DNA of 64,000 nucleotides from an uncultured Selenomonadales bacterium (GTDB taxonomy: Bacteria; Bacillota; Negativicutes; Selenomonadales; Selenomonadaceae): NCBI GenBank assembly GCA_900315155.1, contig OMYB01000008.1:37503-101502 (forward strand), in the 5' to 3' direction. Both the position numbers and the translations under genes were made by a program. Positions 19,711 through 30,209 of this stretch are shown here, piece by piece. The notes beneath the pieces are model-generated. The model had not been told where the DNA came from and ran no database searches. It worked only from the letters and a program-made list of their open reading frames with translations. How positions within the stretch are numbered: position 1 is the first letter of the stretch; every line of letters starts with the position of its first letter.

Positions 19711-22356
19711 TCAGCCCTTCGCGTTGCCCGTGCTGCCCTCTGTCTTGCGATGGCCGCGGCGCTCCCGGTTCGGAGCCTTGCGCGGCTTCTCTGCCGCATG
19801 CGTGTCCTCATGCGATTTATGCTCATGGTATCCCGGCGGGTCCGGCCAGACGGCCTTGTTGAGGCCCGTCACATGGACGTGATGGTAGTCGTCGCGGTCC
19901 TTGCGGTCCTCCTTGGCATTCCGGCCGCCGTCTTTGCGCGGGCCTCGGTGATGCTCTTCGCGCTTCGGCAGTTTCTCGCCCGATGCGCCACGGCGGCTCT
20001 TGCCGCTGCGATGATGTTTCGGATGCTCCGAGGACTCGCGTGCCTCCGAGAACGCTTCGGCGAGAATGGACATCGCACCGCTGTCACCCCCGCGGCTGCG
20101 GCGGCTGCGGTCGCTGCGGCGTCCGCCTTTGCCGCCCTTATCCTCTTTCTTATCGCCGGCCGGCTTCGACGGCTTGCGGCCGCCGCGCGTTGCGTTGCGC
20201 ATCGCCACCGGATCGTACGCGCCGTTGCCTTTGAGCACGAAGTCGAGGTTGCGTTCCTCGATGTTCGCGCGTACGAGCAGGACTTCGACCTCATCGCCGA
20301 GGCGGTAGCGCTGCTGCGTCTTTTCGCCGACCATGGCAAACTGCTCTTCCTTGTACTCGTAGAAGTCGTTCGTCATCGTGGAGACATGCACGAGGCCCTC
20401 GACGCCGTTGTCGAGCTCGACAAAGATGCCGAACGCCGTGACGCCCGAAATGATGCCCTTGAACTCCTCGCCCACGAACTGCGCCATGTACTCGATCTTC
20501 TTGATGTCCGTCGTCTCACGCTCCGCCTCAATAGCGATACGCTCGCGCTCCGAGGCATGATCCGCGATTTCCGGCAGCAGCTCGCGGAGCTTCTCCTGCC
20601 GTGCCATCGGGATGGAGCCCGTCGCAAACGACTCGCGCAGCAGACGGTGCACGATGAGGTCCGGATAGCGGCGGATTGGCGAGGTAAAATGCGTGTAATA
20701 ACGCGCAGCGAGGCCGAAGTGGCCGAGGCTCTCCGGCGAATAGCGGGCCTGCTGCATGGAGCGCAGGGCCACCGTGGAGAGCAGACGCTCTTCCGGCTTG
20801 CCCTCGACCTTCGAGAGGACATTCTGGATATCCATCGGCTTGACCTGACCGTTTTCATCCGCGCGGACAAAGAGGCCGAAAGCGGCGAGCACGTTGTTCA
20901 GGCGCTCGAGCTTCTCGTCGTTCGGCTGCTCATGCACGCGGTACATGAACGGCTGATGCTTCGTATCCATATGGCGCGCCACGGTCTCATTGGCGATGAG
21001 CATGCACTCCTCGATGATCGACTCGGCCAGCGAGCCCACGCGCTTGATCAGGGCAATCGGATGTCCCTGCTCATCGAGCTTGACCTTGACTTCCGGAATC
21101 TCGAAATCGATGGAACCGCGGTGATGGCGTTTCGCTTTGAGCACATCGCGCAGCTCGCTCAGCGTTTCAAGCATGCCCTGGATATCGGCGTTATCCGATA
21201 CATACGGCTCCTCGTGATCGACGAGGACCTTGTTGACGATGTTATACGTCAGGCGGCGGTGCACATGGATGACCGTCGGCACGATCTCATAGCTCGTGAC
21301 CTCGCCCTGCGGGGAAATCTGCATCTCGCAAGCCATGGAGAGGCGGTCAACGCCCGCATTCAGTGAGCAGATGCCGTTCGAGAGCTCCTTCGGCAGCATC
21401 GGGATGACGCGGTCGACGAGGTAGACGCTCGTGCCGCGCTCGCGAGCCTCTCGGTCGAGCGGCTCGTTCTCGCGCACATACCAGCTGACATCGGCGATGT
21501 AGACGCCGAGGAAATAGGAACCATCCGCATTCTTCTTCGCATAGACACCATCATCGAGGTCCTTTGAATCATCGCCATCAACGGTGACGATGGGCAGATC
21601 GCGGCGGTCGCGGCGGCCCACATACTCCTCGGGGCTCGGGTTCTCCTCGCAGGCCGTTGCCGCGGCCTGCACATCCTCGGGGAACGTCTCCGAGAGCTCG
21701 TACTCCTTCATGACGGACAGGATGTCGACGCCCGGATCGCCCTTCATGCCGATGACTTCGACGATCTTGCCCTCGGCATTGTGGCGGCCCGTCGGCCACT
21801 TCGTGATCTCGACGACGACCTTGCTGCCCGTCTTGGCCCCGCGCATGGCCTTCGGCGGGATGAAGACATCGCTGTTGAGTTTCGTGTTATCCGGCGTCAC
21901 AAAGCCGAATTTCTGGCTCTTTTCGAACGTGCCGACGATTTTCTCGTTGGCGCGCACGAGGATGCGGAGGATCTCGCCCTCATTTGAGCGGCCCGGCTCC
22001 GTAGCCGGCGTCACGCGGGCGACCACGCGGTCCCCATGCATGGCGGAGTTCAGATTCACGCCCGGTACGAAAACATCGGTCTCATCCTCGCTCTCGCGCA
22101 CGTCCGGAACGATGAACCCGAACCCCTTAGCCGTCATCGACAGCTTGCCGACGACGAGGTGCATGCGCGCCGGCGTGCCGTAGAGGTCGCTGCGGTTCTT
22201 GATGACTGCGCCTTCCTCCTCGAGTGCCTCGAGCGCAGCAGGGAACTCGACCTGCTCTTCCGGCGTGAGGTTCATAGCCTCAGCGAGGTCCTCTGCCAGC
22301 AGCGGCTTATAGGCCTCCGTGCGCATGTAGGTTAAGATACGTTCTTTCAAATCCAT
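19711..22356 (-). CDS. rnr: Ribonuclease R
   Basis: The 881-residue 3'-5' exoribonuclease has N-terminal winged-helix and cold-shock domains, the RNB catalytic domain with the acidic cluster DGDDSKDLDDGV, and an S1 domain (about 635-720). An unusually long, Lys/Arg/His-rich, low-complexity tail of about 160 residues follows. Such tails help degrade structured RNA. In the family RNase R works with tmRNA-SmpB on stalled messages, which fits its position just before smpB. Confidence 0.96.
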   Translation of the reverse strand: MDLKERILTYMRTEAYKPLLAEDLAEAMNLTPEEQVEFPAALEALEEEGAVIKNRSDLYGTPARMHLVVGKLSMTAKGFGFIVPDVRESEDETDVFVPGVNLNSAMHGDRVVARVTPATEPGRSNEGEILRILVRANEKIVGTFEKSQKFGFVTPDNTKLNSDVFIPPKAMRGAKTGSKVVVEITKWPTGRHNAEGKIVEVIGMKGDPGVDILSVMKEYELSETFPEDVQAAATACEENPSPEEYVGRRDRRDLPIVTVDGDDSKDLDDGVYAKKNADGSYFLGVYIADVSWYVRENEPLDREARERGTSVYLVDRVIPMLPKELSNGICSLNAGVDRLSMACEMQISPQGEVTSYEIVPTVIHVHRRLTYNIVNKVLVDHEEPYVSDNADIQGMLETLSELRDVLKAKRHHRGSIDFEIPEVKVKLDEQGHPIALIKRVGSLAESIIEECMLIANETVARHMDTKHQPFMYRVHEQPNDEKLERLNNVLAAFGLFVRADENGQVKPMDIQNVLSKVEGKPEERLLSTVALRSMQQARYSPESLGHFGLAARYYTHFTSPIRRYPDLIVHRLLRESFATGSIPMARQEKLRELLPEIADHASERERIAIEAERETTDIKKIEYMAQFVGEEFKGIISGVTAFGIFVELDNGVEGLVHVSTMTNDFYEYKEEQFAMVGEKTQQRYRLGDEVEVLLVRANIEERNLDFVLKGNGAYDPVAMRNATRGGRKPSKPAGDKKEDKGGKGGRRSDRSRRSRGGDSGAMSILAEAFSEARESSEHPKHHRSGKSRRGASGEKLPKREEHHRGPRKDGGRNAKEDRKDRDDYHHVHVTGLNKAVWPDPPGYHEHKSHEDTHAAEKPRKAPNRERRGHRKTEGSTGNAKG

Positions 22357-22382
22357 ATTTTTCTCCGTTTTCCGTTCTTCCG

Positions 22383-23147
22383 TTACTCTTGTTCTTCTTT
22401 ATCGCCTGCATCGTCCTGCAGGAACGCAGCTGCCCGGGCAAAGACCTTGTCCCTCTCGTCTGCGAGTGGAAGAAGGTGGCCGGAATGTTCCAGCCAAAAA
22501 ATCTCCTTCTGAGAACCGGGCAGGTGGTTGTAGATGTAGACGGCACTTTTCGGATCTGCCGTATGATCGTTGCGGCTCTGCATGATGAGGCAGGGGGCCT
22601 GAATGGTCTCGATGCATCCCTTCGTGGCCTCGATGACATCGACGAGCTCATGCACCGAGATCAGCGGCATCTTGCGATACGTATGGTTCGCGGCCGGCGG
22701 CACATCCTTCAAGCGGCGCCGTGCTTTCGGCACGAAAAGTCCCGCCGATACGGTGCGCGGTGGCAGGAAATCAATGCCCCGCTCCTTTGCGATAAAGATG
22801 GGCGCCGCCAGCGTGACGACCTTCTCTACGGGATACTCCGAGGCCGCGAGCATCGCGAAAAGAGCCCCCATCGAATGACCGATCACGCTGATGCGCTCGC
22901 ACGCACCGCTGAGGATAGCCATACCGTCGCGCACGGAGTCCATCCAGTCCTCCCATGTCATATGGGACATATCCTCAGCCGTCGTACCATGACCAGCCAG
23001 GCGCACACCGAGCACCGTAAAGCCCTGCTCATGCAGATACTCGCCCATGAGCAGCAGTTCGGCCGGCAGCCCCGTGAAGCCGTGAATCAAAAGGACCCCA
23101 TGAGGACCGCCCGGCATGAAAAATGGCTCTGCGCCAGGCAGAATCAT
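22383..23147 (-). CDS. Est30-like carboxylesterase (alpha/beta hydrolase)
   Basis: The 254-residue alpha/beta hydrolase has oxyanion-loop LLIHGFTGLP, nucleophile elbow GHSMG, acid SRNDHTADP and a late His in HSGHLLPL. It matches the Est30 family found between secG and rnr in Firmicutes. The natural substrate is unknown. ATG 23147 is chosen because GAGGTG sits 7 bases before it; a TTG two codons upstream is too close. Confidence 0.9.
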   Translation of the reverse strand: MILPGAEPFFMPGGPHGVLLIHGFTGLPAELLLMGEYLHEQGFTVLGVRLAGHGTTAEDMSHMTWEDWMDSVRDGMAILSGACERISVIGHSMGALFAMLAASEYPVEKVVTLAAPIFIAKERGIDFLPPRTVSAGLFVPKARRRLKDVPPAANHTYRKMPLISVHELVDVIEATKGCIETIQAPCLIMQSRNDHTADPKSAVYIYNHLPGSQKEIFWLEHSGHLLPLADERDKVFARAAAFLQDDAGDKEEQE

Positions 23148-23204
23148 AAACAAGCACCTCTCTCATACGGCTGCATCCATTGCATCCACAGCGTGCAGCC
23201 CATG

Positions 23205-23234
23205 AAAACGAAAACGTCCCCTGCCCTGGAGGAC
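23205..23234 (-). terminator. Possible terminator or attenuator after secG
   Basis: GTCCTC/GGGGAC forms a 6-bp stem (23216-23221 with 23229-23234) followed by TTTTCGTTTTC on the minus strand. It is weak, so read-through into the esterase-rnr-smpB genes is likely. Confidence 0.45.
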
Positions 23235-23256
23235 AGAGAACGCTTCCGTTACCGTT

Positions 23257-23487
23257 TCAGTTTGTCATACGGGCAATCACGATGGTGATAACAGCAAAAG
23301 CGATCGCGAGCACGACCGTCACACGGGCCAAAAGCGCATCCATGCCGCGGGCTTTACTGGAAAACACCGTATCCGCACCGCCGCCGAGTCCGCCCATGCC
23401 AGCGGATTTCGCTTCCTGCCCCAGGACTGCTGCGATGAGCGCAATGCAGACCAGCGCATCGATTATCATCAAAATGGTCAGTAACAA
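23257..23487 (-). CDS. secG: Preprotein translocase subunit SecG
   Basis: This is a 76-residue protein with two membrane helices (about 1-24 and 52-74) joined by a Gly-rich loop (GMGGLGGGADT), the SecG layout. It is an accessory subunit of SecYEG. TTG at 23487 is preferred because AAGGAG lies 8 bases upstream; GTG at 23496 would give 79 residues but overlaps the ribosome site. It heads the secG-esterase-rnr-smpB operon behind its own promoter. Confidence 0.92.
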   Translation of the reverse strand: MLLTILMIIDALVCIALIAAVLGQEAKSAGMGGLGGGADTVFSSKARGMDALLARVTVVLAIAFAVITIVIARMTN

Positions 23488-23524
23488 AACAGCCACTCCT
23501 TTACAACCAGGTTAATTACATTTC

Positions 23525-23554
23525 ATTCTACCATAGATGTGGCGTTTTGTGCAA
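23525..23554 (-). promoter_or_regulatory. Sigma-A promoter of the secG operon
   Basis: TTGCAC (23549-23554), 18-base spacer, TAGAAT (23525-23530). It overlaps the intergenic region downstream of guaA. Confidence 0.65.
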
Positions 23555-23557
23555 TAT

Positions 23558-25129
23558 TTATTCGAACTCAATCGTCGCAGGCGGTTTACCCGTGCAATCG
23601 TAGAGCACGCGATTGACGCCTTTGACCTCGTTGACGATGCGGCTCGTCGTGCGCTGGAGGACTTCCCACGGGAGCTGGGCGCTCTCCGCCGTCATGAAAT
23701 CGCTCGTCATGACCGCGCGCAGGGCGATGGCGTAATCATAGGTACGGCCATCCCCCATGACGCCGACGGAGCGCATATTCGTGAGCGCGGCGAAATACTG
23801 ACCGAGCTCTTTATCGGCACCGGCCTTCGCCACCTCCTCGCGGTAAATGGCATCGGCTTCCTGCACGATTTTGACCTTTTCCGCCGTCACATCGCCGATG
23901 ATGCGGATGCCGAGGCCCGGGCCCGGGAACGGCTGACGGTTGACGAGGTAGTCCGGCAGGCCGAGCTCGCGTCCGACCTCGCGGACCTCATCCTTGAAGA
24001 GCAGGCGCAACGGCTCAACGATTTCCTTGAAATCGACATAGTCTGGCAGACCGCCGACATTGTGGTGCGACTTGATCGTCGCGGAGTTGCCAAGACCGCT
24101 CTCGATGACATCCGGATAGATCGTGCCCTGCACGAGGTAATCGACCGCGCCGATCTTCTTTGCCTCATCCTCGAAGACGCGGATGAATTCCTCGCCGATG
24201 ATCTTGCGCTTCTGCTCCGGATCCGTCACGCCTTTGAGCTTGGCATAGAAGCGGTCCTGCGCGTTGACGCGGATGAAGTTCAGGTCATACGGACCCTCCG
24301 GGCCGAATACGGCAGCGACCTGATCGCCCTCGTCCTTGCGCAGCAGGCCGTGGTCGACGAAAACACAGGTCAGCTGCTTGCCGATGGCTTTGGAGAGCAG
24401 CACGGCTGCGACCGAGCTGTCGACGCCGCCCGAAAGTGCGCAGAGCGCACGGCCGCTGCCGATCTTCTTTTTCAGCGCAGCAACCGTCTTCTCGACGAAA
24501 TCGCCCATCTTCCAGTCGCCCTGGCAACCGCAGACATCGTAGACGAAATTCCTGAGCATGGTCTTGCCCTGCTCCGTGTGCATGACTTCCGGATGGAACT
24601 GCGTCGCATAGAGTTTTTTCTCTGCGTTCTCCATGGCCGCGACCGGGCAGACCGGCGTATGTGCCGTGACATGGAAGCCTTCCGGTGCCGCGGCGATGTA
24701 GTCCGTATGGCTCATCCAGCAGATGGTTTTCTCATCGACATGCTGGAACAGCAGGGAGTCTTTGGCATCGACCGTGACCTCGGTCTTGCCATACTCACTC
24801 GTCGGAGCCGTCTCGACCCTGCCACCGAGCAGATGCGCCATGAGCTGCGAGCCATAGCAGATGCCGAGCACCGGGATGCCGAGACGGAACAGTTCCGGGC
24901 TGCAGGTCACGGAGTCTGCCTTGTATACGCTGTTCGGGCCGCCCGTCAGGATGATGCCCTTCGGTTTCATGGTCCGGATCGCATCGAGCGGCAGCGTAGA
25001 CGGATGAACCTCGCAGTAGACGTGGTCCTCGCGCACGCGGCGGGCGATGAGCTGATTATACTGGCCGCCGAAATCCAGGACGAGGATCATCTCATTCGAC
25101 GTATCGGCATGATTGACAAGAGTGCTCAA
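23558..25129 (-). CDS. guaA: GMP synthase (glutamine-hydrolysing)
   Basis: The 523-residue enzyme converts XMP to GMP with ATP and glutamine. The N-terminal class I amidotransferase has nucleophile Cys in [15 protein letters not shown] and the later His/Glu in FHPEV. The ATP-pyrophosphatase domain has the PP-loop [11 protein letters not shown], and the dimerisation domain closes with PPATIEFE. The start is TTG at 25129, nine bases after GGGAGG. No purine riboswitch was found in front of it. Confidence 0.96.
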   Translation of the reverse strand: MSTLVNHADTSNEMILVLDFGGQYNQLIARRVREDHVYCEVHPSTLPLDAIRTMKPKGIILTGGPNSVYKADSVTCSPELFRLGIPVLGICYGSQLMAHLLGGRVETAPTSEYGKTEVTVDAKDSLLFQHVDEKTICWMSHTDYIAAAPEGFHVTAHTPVCPVAAMENAEKKLYATQFHPEVMHTEQGKTMLRNFVYDVCGCQGDWKMGDFVEKTVAALKKKIGSGRALCALSGGVDSSVAAVLLSKAIGKQLTCVFVDHGLLRKDEGDQVAAVFGPEGPYDLNFIRVNAQDRFYAKLKGVTDPEQKRKIIGEEFIRVFEDEAKKIGAVDYLVQGTIYPDVIESGLGNSATIKSHHNVGGLPDYVDFKEIVEPLRLLFKDEVREVGRELGLPDYLVNRQPFPGPGLGIRIIGDVTAEKVKIVQEADAIYREEVAKAGADKELGQYFAALTNMRSVGVMGDGRTYDYAIALRAVMTSDFMTAESAQLPWEVLQRTTSRIVNEVKGVNRVLYDCTGKPPATIEFE

Positions 25130-25184
25130 TTCGTATTTCCTCCCTATGCAGTTACATAAAAGCTTCACGTAAAAGTATAACATA

Positions 25185-25213
25185 ATAGCTCCCCCAAAAG
25201 AAGGGAGAGCTAT
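25185..25213 (-). terminator. Hairpin after recX
   Basis: ATAGCTC-CCCC and GGGAGAGCTAT make an 11-bp stem directly after the recX stop. No U tract follows, so termination may be weak or the stem may protect the recX 3' end. Confidence 0.45.
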
Positions 25214-25215
25214 AT

Positions 25216-25749
25216 TTATTCGTTTTCTGCTGTATATGCATCGACGGCGGCGCGGAGGGCGCTGCTGTCATAGCCGTTGCGGTAGAGGCTCGCCAGCATC
25301 TTCTGACGGTCCGCAGACGGCTTATATTTGAGCGAAAGGGCGCGCAGGGCTGCTGCCTTTTCCCGCTCGTAGGTATCGTCTGGAATGCAGCTGTGGATGA
25401 GCTCACGGTCAAAGCCGCGCTGCTGGAGCTTCAGGCAGATCTGCCGCACAGAGCTCCGGCTCTCATTGTAGAGGAACGCGAACTGGCGCCGGCAGGCATC
25501 CGCATCGTTGAGGTAATGTTTCTCGACGAGGCGCGCGATAGCCGCATCGATTTCGCCTTCCTCATATCCTTTGCGCGCGAGTTTCTCGCGGAGCTTCGCC
25601 TCACTCTGCTCCTGTCTTGCCAGCAGGTCGACGGCGTACATGAGCGCCGTCTTCTGCGGTTTGCGCGGCTTTCTCGCCTGGCGGGTGGAACGGGATTCCT
25701 CCTCGTCATCTGCCCTATGGCTCATCGGATAGTTTTTATACCGCATCAT
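25216..25749 (-). CDS. recX: Regulatory protein RecX
   Basis: The 177-residue protein consists of a charged N-terminal stretch (Arg/Lys/Glu-rich, about 10-33) and three RecX tandem helical repeats (for example [21 protein letters not shown]). RecX modulates RecA filaments. It begins 15 bases after the recA stop. The start is uncertain: two adjacent ATGs at 25749/25746 have only a weak GTGGGA ahead, and the ATG of MSHRADD is also possible. Confidence 0.92.
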   Translation of the reverse strand: MMRYKNYPMSHRADDEEESRSTRQARKPRKPQKTALMYAVDLLARQEQSEAKLREKLARKGYEEGEIDAAIARLVEKHYLNDADACRRQFAFLYNESRSSVRQICLKLQQRGFDRELIHSCIPDDTYEREKAAALRALSLKYKPSADRQKMLASLYRNGYDSSALRAAVDAYTAENE

Positions 25750-25764
25750 GCGATTCCCACTGCC

Positions 25765-26838
25765 TTATTCTTCCGGTGCATCGACAGCAGGCTCTGGCTG
25801 GGCAGCCATCTCTGCCATCTCCTCGTCCTCTTCGGAGTCGAGCAGTTTCGTGCGGATCTTCGCCTCGATCTCGGCGGCGAGCTCCGGCTGGTCGCGCAGG
25901 GCCTGCTTGGCGTTCTCCTTGCCCTGGCCGAGGCGCGCACCCTCATAGGAGAACCAGGCACCGCTCTTGTCGATGATATCCATGTCGACGCCCATATCGA
26001 CGAGGCTCGAAAGCTTCGAGACGCCCTCGCCGTACATGATATCGAACTCGCAGGTGCGGAACGGAGGAGCGACCTTGTTCTTGACGACCTTGATGCGCGT
26101 GCGGTTGCCGAGGACCTCCTGGCCCTGCTTGATCTGATCGATGCGGCGCACGTCGAGGCGTACGGACGAGTAGAACTTCAGCGCACGGCCGCCCGTCGTC
26201 GTCTCCGGATTGCCGAACATGACGCCGACCTTCTCGCGGATCTGGTTGATGAAGATCGCAACGCAGCGGGATTTCGAGATGATACCCGTGAGCTTGCGCA
26301 TGGCCTGGCTCATGAGGCGGGCCTGCAGGCCGACGTGCGAATCGCCCATGTCGCCTTCGATCTCGGCTTTCGGCACGAGGGCTGCGACCGAGTCAACGAC
26401 GATGATATCGATGGCGCCGCTGCGCACGAGTGCATCGACGATATCGAGGGCCTGCTCGCCCGTATCCGGCTGGGAGATGAGCAGGTTGTCGATGTCAACG
26501 CCGAGTTTCTGTGCATAGACCGGGTCCAGGGCATGCTCGGCATCGATGAACGCCGCAATGCCGCCCTGTTTCTGCGCCTCTGCGATCATGTGCAGCGTGA
26601 CGGTCGTCTTACCAGAGGACTCTGGGCCATAGACCTCGATAATACGGCCCCTCGGGATGCCACCTACACCAAGTGCGATATCCAGCGGCAGGATGCCCGT
26701 CGGGATGACCTCCACGTTCATGTTCGCCTTCGCATCACCGAGCCGCATGATCGAGCCTTTGCCGAAATCCTTCTCGATCTGCTTCACCGCATTGGCAAGT
26801 GCCTCTGCCTTTGCCGTATCTTTTTCCTTATCTGCCAT
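25765..26838 (-). CDS. recA: Recombinase RecA
   Basis: The 357-residue strand-exchange ATPase has Walker A GPESSGKT (71-78), the conserved [16 protein letters not shown] and loop L2 region [20 protein letters not shown]. It ends in the acidic tail usual for RecA. ATG 26838 (MADKEKD) follows AAAGGAG by eight bases. A promoter with a LexA-like box between its -35 and -10 lies upstream, consistent with SOS control. Confidence 0.98.
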   Translation of the reverse strand: MADKEKDTAKAEALANAVKQIEKDFGKGSIMRLGDAKANMNVEVIPTGILPLDIALGVGGIPRGRIIEVYGPESSGKTTVTLHMIAEAQKQGGIAAFIDAEHALDPVYAQKLGVDIDNLLISQPDTGEQALDIVDALVRSGAIDIIVVDSVAALVPKAEIEGDMGDSHVGLQARLMSQAMRKLTGIISKSRCVAIFINQIREKVGVMFGNPETTTGGRALKFYSSVRLDVRRIDQIKQGQEVLGNRTRIKVVKNKVAPPFRTCEFDIMYGEGVSKLSSLVDMGVDMDIIDKSGAWFSYEGARLGQGKENAKQALRDQPELAAEIEAKIRTKLLDSEEDEEMAEMAAQPEPAVDAPEE

Positions 26839-26877
26839 TTTTTCCGCTCCTTTCGCGTTTCTCCATATGCTTTCTTT

Positions 26878-26906
26878 ATTATACAAAAACAACCGTTCCC
26901 TGTCTA
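26878..26906 (-). promoter_or_regulatory. Predicted recA promoter
   Basis: TAGACA (26901-26906), 17-base spacer, TATAAT (26878-26883). Confidence 0.65.
26887..26898 (-). promoter_or_regulatory. LexA-like (SOS) box in the recA promoter
   Basis: GAACGGTTGTTT matches the Bacillus-type LexA core GAACnnnnGTTC with one mismatch and sits in the spacer of the recA promoter, the expected place for a repressor. Confidence 0.45.
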
Positions 26907-26916
26907 GTGTTTTCTG

Positions 26917-26959
26917 CAAAAAAATAAAAGTCTTTACCCATTAGAGTAAAGACTTTTAT
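26917..26959 (-). terminator. Intrinsic terminator of the RND efflux operon
   Basis: A perfect 14-bp stem (26924-26937 with 26946-26959) is followed by about seven U on the minus strand, 41 bases after the pump stop codon. Confidence 0.93.
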
Positions 26960-27000
26960 CCAATCTACATAAATCGTCCTTGAGAGACAAACGAAGCAGC

Positions 27001-30000
27001 TTACATGTACTCCTCTGTCGTCGATTTCTCGACTTTCTTCTGGATGCCGAGCTTCACGACGAGCCATTCCGTCGCTACGAAGAAGACCGGGATCAGGAAG
27101 ATACCGATGGACGTGGCAAAGAGCATGCCGCCGACGACGGCGACGCCCATGCCGTTACGTGCCGCAGCACCGGCGCCCGTAGCCACAGCCAGCGGCAGGC
27201 AGCCGATGATGAAGGCGAACGACGTCATGAGAATCGGGCGCAGGCGCAGGCCGGCTGCCTCGATGGCGGCCTTGACCGGCTCCATGCCGCGGTCCACACG
27301 GACTTTCGCGAACTCGACGATGAGGATGGCGTTCTTCGCCGCGAGACCGATGATCATGATGATACCGATCTGCATGTAGACGCTGTCCTGCAGGCCCGCA
27401 TTCGTATGGCCAAGCGTCGACTCCAGTATGGACAGGCCATACTCGGAGACGAGGGCGCCCATGACGCCTGTCGGCACTGTCAGCAGCACGGCGAACGGTA
27501 CGCTCCAGCTCTCATAGAGAGCAGCCAGCGCGAGGAAGACGAACAGGAGCGACAGGGCAAAGACCTTGCCCGTCGAGCTGGCCGCATTCTTCTCCTCGCG
27601 GCTCTGTCCGGACCACTCGATCGCGTAGCCCGTCGGAGCCTCCTGCTGGACGATTTCCTGAATGGCATTCATGGCCTGGCTGGACGAATAACCATCGCCC
27701 GCATTGCCCTGGATCGTCACGGCGCGCGTGCCGTTGAAACGAGAGACCTGGGATGGACCCGTCGTGGATTTTGGTTTCAGCAGCATATCGAGTGGGATGA
27801 GATTGCCGCTGCTGTTGCGTACGAACATGAACTTCATGCTGTCGGTGTCGCTGCGATACTGGCGGTCGGACTGCAGCACGACCTTGTAGCTGCGGCCGAA
27901 CTGGTTGAAGTCATTGACCTGCGCACCGCCGTAGTTCACCTGCATAGCCGTGAACACGTCCGAAAGCTGGATGCCCATATTCTTGATTTTCTCGCGGTCT
28001 AACTCATAATTGACCACCGGGGAATTGACCTGATAGGTCGTGCGCACGCCTTTGAGCTCCGGCCGCTGATTGGCCGCCGCGACGATGCGCTGCGTGACAT
28101 CACTGAGCTCGAGGTCGGTATGTCCCGACATATCCTGAAGCTGCAGCGTCCAGCCGCCGACTGTGCCGAGGCCCGGCAGAGCAGGCGGGTTAAACGTAAT
28201 GACCGTAGCCTCCGGCGCTACCTGCGCACCGAGGGCAAACATCTTCTTCGTCGCCGTACTGACGGAATATTTATCGCCCGGGCGTTTGCTCCAATCCTGG
28301 AAGCCGAGCACGACCATGCCGGCGCTGGATTTCGCATTGAACGAAAGCATATCGAAACCGGTGATGGACATCGTGCTCTGCAGTTTCGGAATCTGCTCAG
28401 CCGCTGCCATCTGCACCTTGTCGACCGTTTTCTGCGTCTGGTTCATCGACGTGCCCTCCGGCAGGGAGATCGAGGTCATCAGGTAGCCCTGATCCTCCTC
28501 CGGCACGAACGTAGACGGCAGATTCTTGTAAACGATGGCCGTAATGCCGCAGATGATGAGCAGGAAGACAAACGCAAGACGCGTGTGACGGATAAAGCGC
28601 GCCACGATGCCCATGTAGCGGTTCTTGGTAAGCTCGAAGCCGTTGTTGAATTTCTGGAAGAAACGGCCGAGGAAGCCCTCGTCATCCTTCGCCGTATGCG
28701 GCTTCAGGATCATCGCGCAGAGCGCCGGCGTCAGGGACAGAGCCACGAACGCCGACAGAGCCATGGAGATAGCGATCGTCAGGGCGAACTGCTTATACAG
28801 AACACCCATCATGCCGCCGAGGAACGCAACCGGCACGAACACGGCTGCGAGGACGAAGGCGATAGCCACGACAGGGCCCTGCACCTCGTCCATGGCGCGC
28901 TCCGTGGCGTCGACGACTTCGAGGCCATCCTCCATGTGCTTCTCGACGTTCTCGATGACGACGATAGCATCATCGACGACGAGGCCGATAGCCAGCACCA
29001 TCGCAAAGAGTGTCAGCGTATTGATGGAGAAATCCAGCAGGATGAACGCGGCGAGCGTACCGATGAGGGAGACCGGAACAGCGAGCAGCGGAATGAGCGT
29101 TGCGCGCCAGTTCTGCAGGAAGATGAAGATGACGAGCACGACGAGTGCCAATGCCTCGAAGAACGTCTCGAGCACTTCCTTGATGGATGCGCGGATGTAA
29201 TCCGTGGAGTCAAAAACCTCCGCCATCTTCAGGTTCGGCGGCAATGTCTCCTCGGCCTCCTGCAGGATGGCCTTGACCCCGTTGACCGTCTCCATCGCGT
29301 TGGCATCCGATGTCATCTGGATACCGAAGCCCACGGCCGGATAGCCGTTGAACTTCGAAACGATTTCGTTATTTTTCTGTCCCGTCTCAATGCGTGCGAC
29401 ATCTTTCAGATAGACGAAGGAGCCGCTGTCCGCATCCGTTTTCAGGATGATATCACCGAACTGTTCTGGCGTCACGAGACGGCCGGAAATGCGGCCCGTA
29501 GCCTGTTTCTCCTGGGCGTTGCTGACCGGCAGCGAGCCGACCGTACCAGCCGGAGCCTGCACGTTCTGCTCTTTGATGGCCGCCGTGACCTCGGCGACCG
29601 TCAGCCCGTAGTCCGCGAGCTTGTCCGGATTCAGCCAGACGCGCATCGCGTAGTCGGAGCCGAAAACCTGCACGCTGCCGACACCCGGCACGCGCTTGAT
29701 TTTATCGAGCAGGTAGACATCGGCGTAGTTCTTCATGAACGCGCGGTCATACGTGCCATCCGGTGAATAGATGGACATCATGTAGGCCATCTCGTTCGAG
29801 GCCTTGCGCGTCGTCACACCGACGGTCTTGACATCATCCGGCAGCGAGGCATTGGCCACGGCCACGTTGTTCTGCACCTTGACCGCGTCCATATCGCCAT
29901 CTGTGCCGACTTTGAACACGACCTGCAGACCATAGTAACCTGTATCACTGGAGTTCGAGGACATGTAATCCATGCCCTGCGTACCGTTGACCTGCTGCTC

Positions 30001-30195
30001 GATGATCTGCGCCACGGTCTCGTTGACGACCTCGGCGTTAGCACCCGTATACATGGTGCTGACGGAAATCGTCGGCGGGGAAATCTGCGGGTACTGCGCA
30101 ATCGGCAGCTGCAGGCCCGCGAGCACACCGCCGATCACGATAATCAAAGAAATGACGATCGCGAATATGGGGCGGTGGATAAAGAATTTAGACAA
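27001..30195 (-). CDS. RND multidrug efflux permease (HAE1/AcrB family)
   Basis: The 1064-residue inner-membrane proton antiporter shows the RND plan: one N-terminal helix, a large porter loop, helices 2-7, a second loop and helices 8-12. The proton-relay Asp pair is in AIGLVVDDAIVVIENVEKHM. The start MSKFFIHRPIFAIVISLIIV is typical of HAE1 pumps. It exports lipophilic compounds together with the adaptor encoded 14 bases upstream. No outer-membrane channel gene is adjacent, so a TolC-like partner must lie elsewhere. MarR control is likely from the operators upstream of the adaptor. Confidence 0.96.
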   Translation of the reverse strand: MSKFFIHRPIFAIVISLIIVIGGVLAGLQLPIAQYPQISPPTISVSTMYTGANAEVVNETVAQIIEQQVNGTQGMDYMSSNSSDTGYYGLQVVFKVGTDGDMDAVKVQNNVAVANASLPDDVKTVGVTTRKASNEMAYMMSIYSPDGTYDRAFMKNYADVYLLDKIKRVPGVGSVQVFGSDYAMRVWLNPDKLADYGLTVAEVTAAIKEQNVQAPAGTVGSLPVSNAQEKQATGRISGRLVTPEQFGDIILKTDADSGSFVYLKDVARIETGQKNNEIVSKFNGYPAVGFGIQMTSDANAMETVNGVKAILQEAEETLPPNLKMAEVFDSTDYIRASIKEVLETFFEALALVVLVIFIFLQNWRATLIPLLAVPVSLIGTLAAFILLDFSINTLTLFAMVLAIGLVVDDAIVVIENVEKHMEDGLEVVDATERAMDEVQGPVVAIAFVLAAVFVPVAFLGGMMGVLYKQFALTIAISMALSAFVALSLTPALCAMILKPHTAKDDEGFLGRFFQKFNNGFELTKNRYMGIVARFIRHTRLAFVFLLIICGITAIVYKNLPSTFVPEEDQGYLMTSISLPEGTSMNQTQKTVDKVQMAAAEQIPKLQSTMSITGFDMLSFNAKSSAGMVVLGFQDWSKRPGDKYSVSTATKKMFALGAQVAPEATVITFNPPALPGLGTVGGWTLQLQDMSGHTDLELSDVTQRIVAAANQRPELKGVRTTYQVNSPVVNYELDREKIKNMGIQLSDVFTAMQVNYGGAQVNDFNQFGRSYKVVLQSDRQYRSDTDSMKFMFVRNSSGNLIPLDMLLKPKSTTGPSQVSRFNGTRAVTIQGNAGDGYSSSQAMNAIQEIVQQEAPTGYAIEWSGQSREEKNAASSTGKVFALSLLFVFLALAALYESWSVPFAVLLTVPTGVMGALVSEYGLSILESTLGHTNAGLQDSVYMQIGIIMIIGLAAKNAILIVEFAKVRVDRGMEPVKAAIEAAGLRLRPILMTSFAFIIGCLPLAVATGAGAAARNGMGVAVVGGMLFATSIGIFLIPVFFVATEWLVVKLGIQKKVEKSTTEEYM

Positions 30196-30209
30196 AATGC
30201 CGCGCCCCC

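Noticed and set aside
19205..23500. tmRNA gene near smpB
   Set aside because: The secG-smpB region is fully packed with coding sequence and terminators; no tRNA-like ends or tag frame were found.
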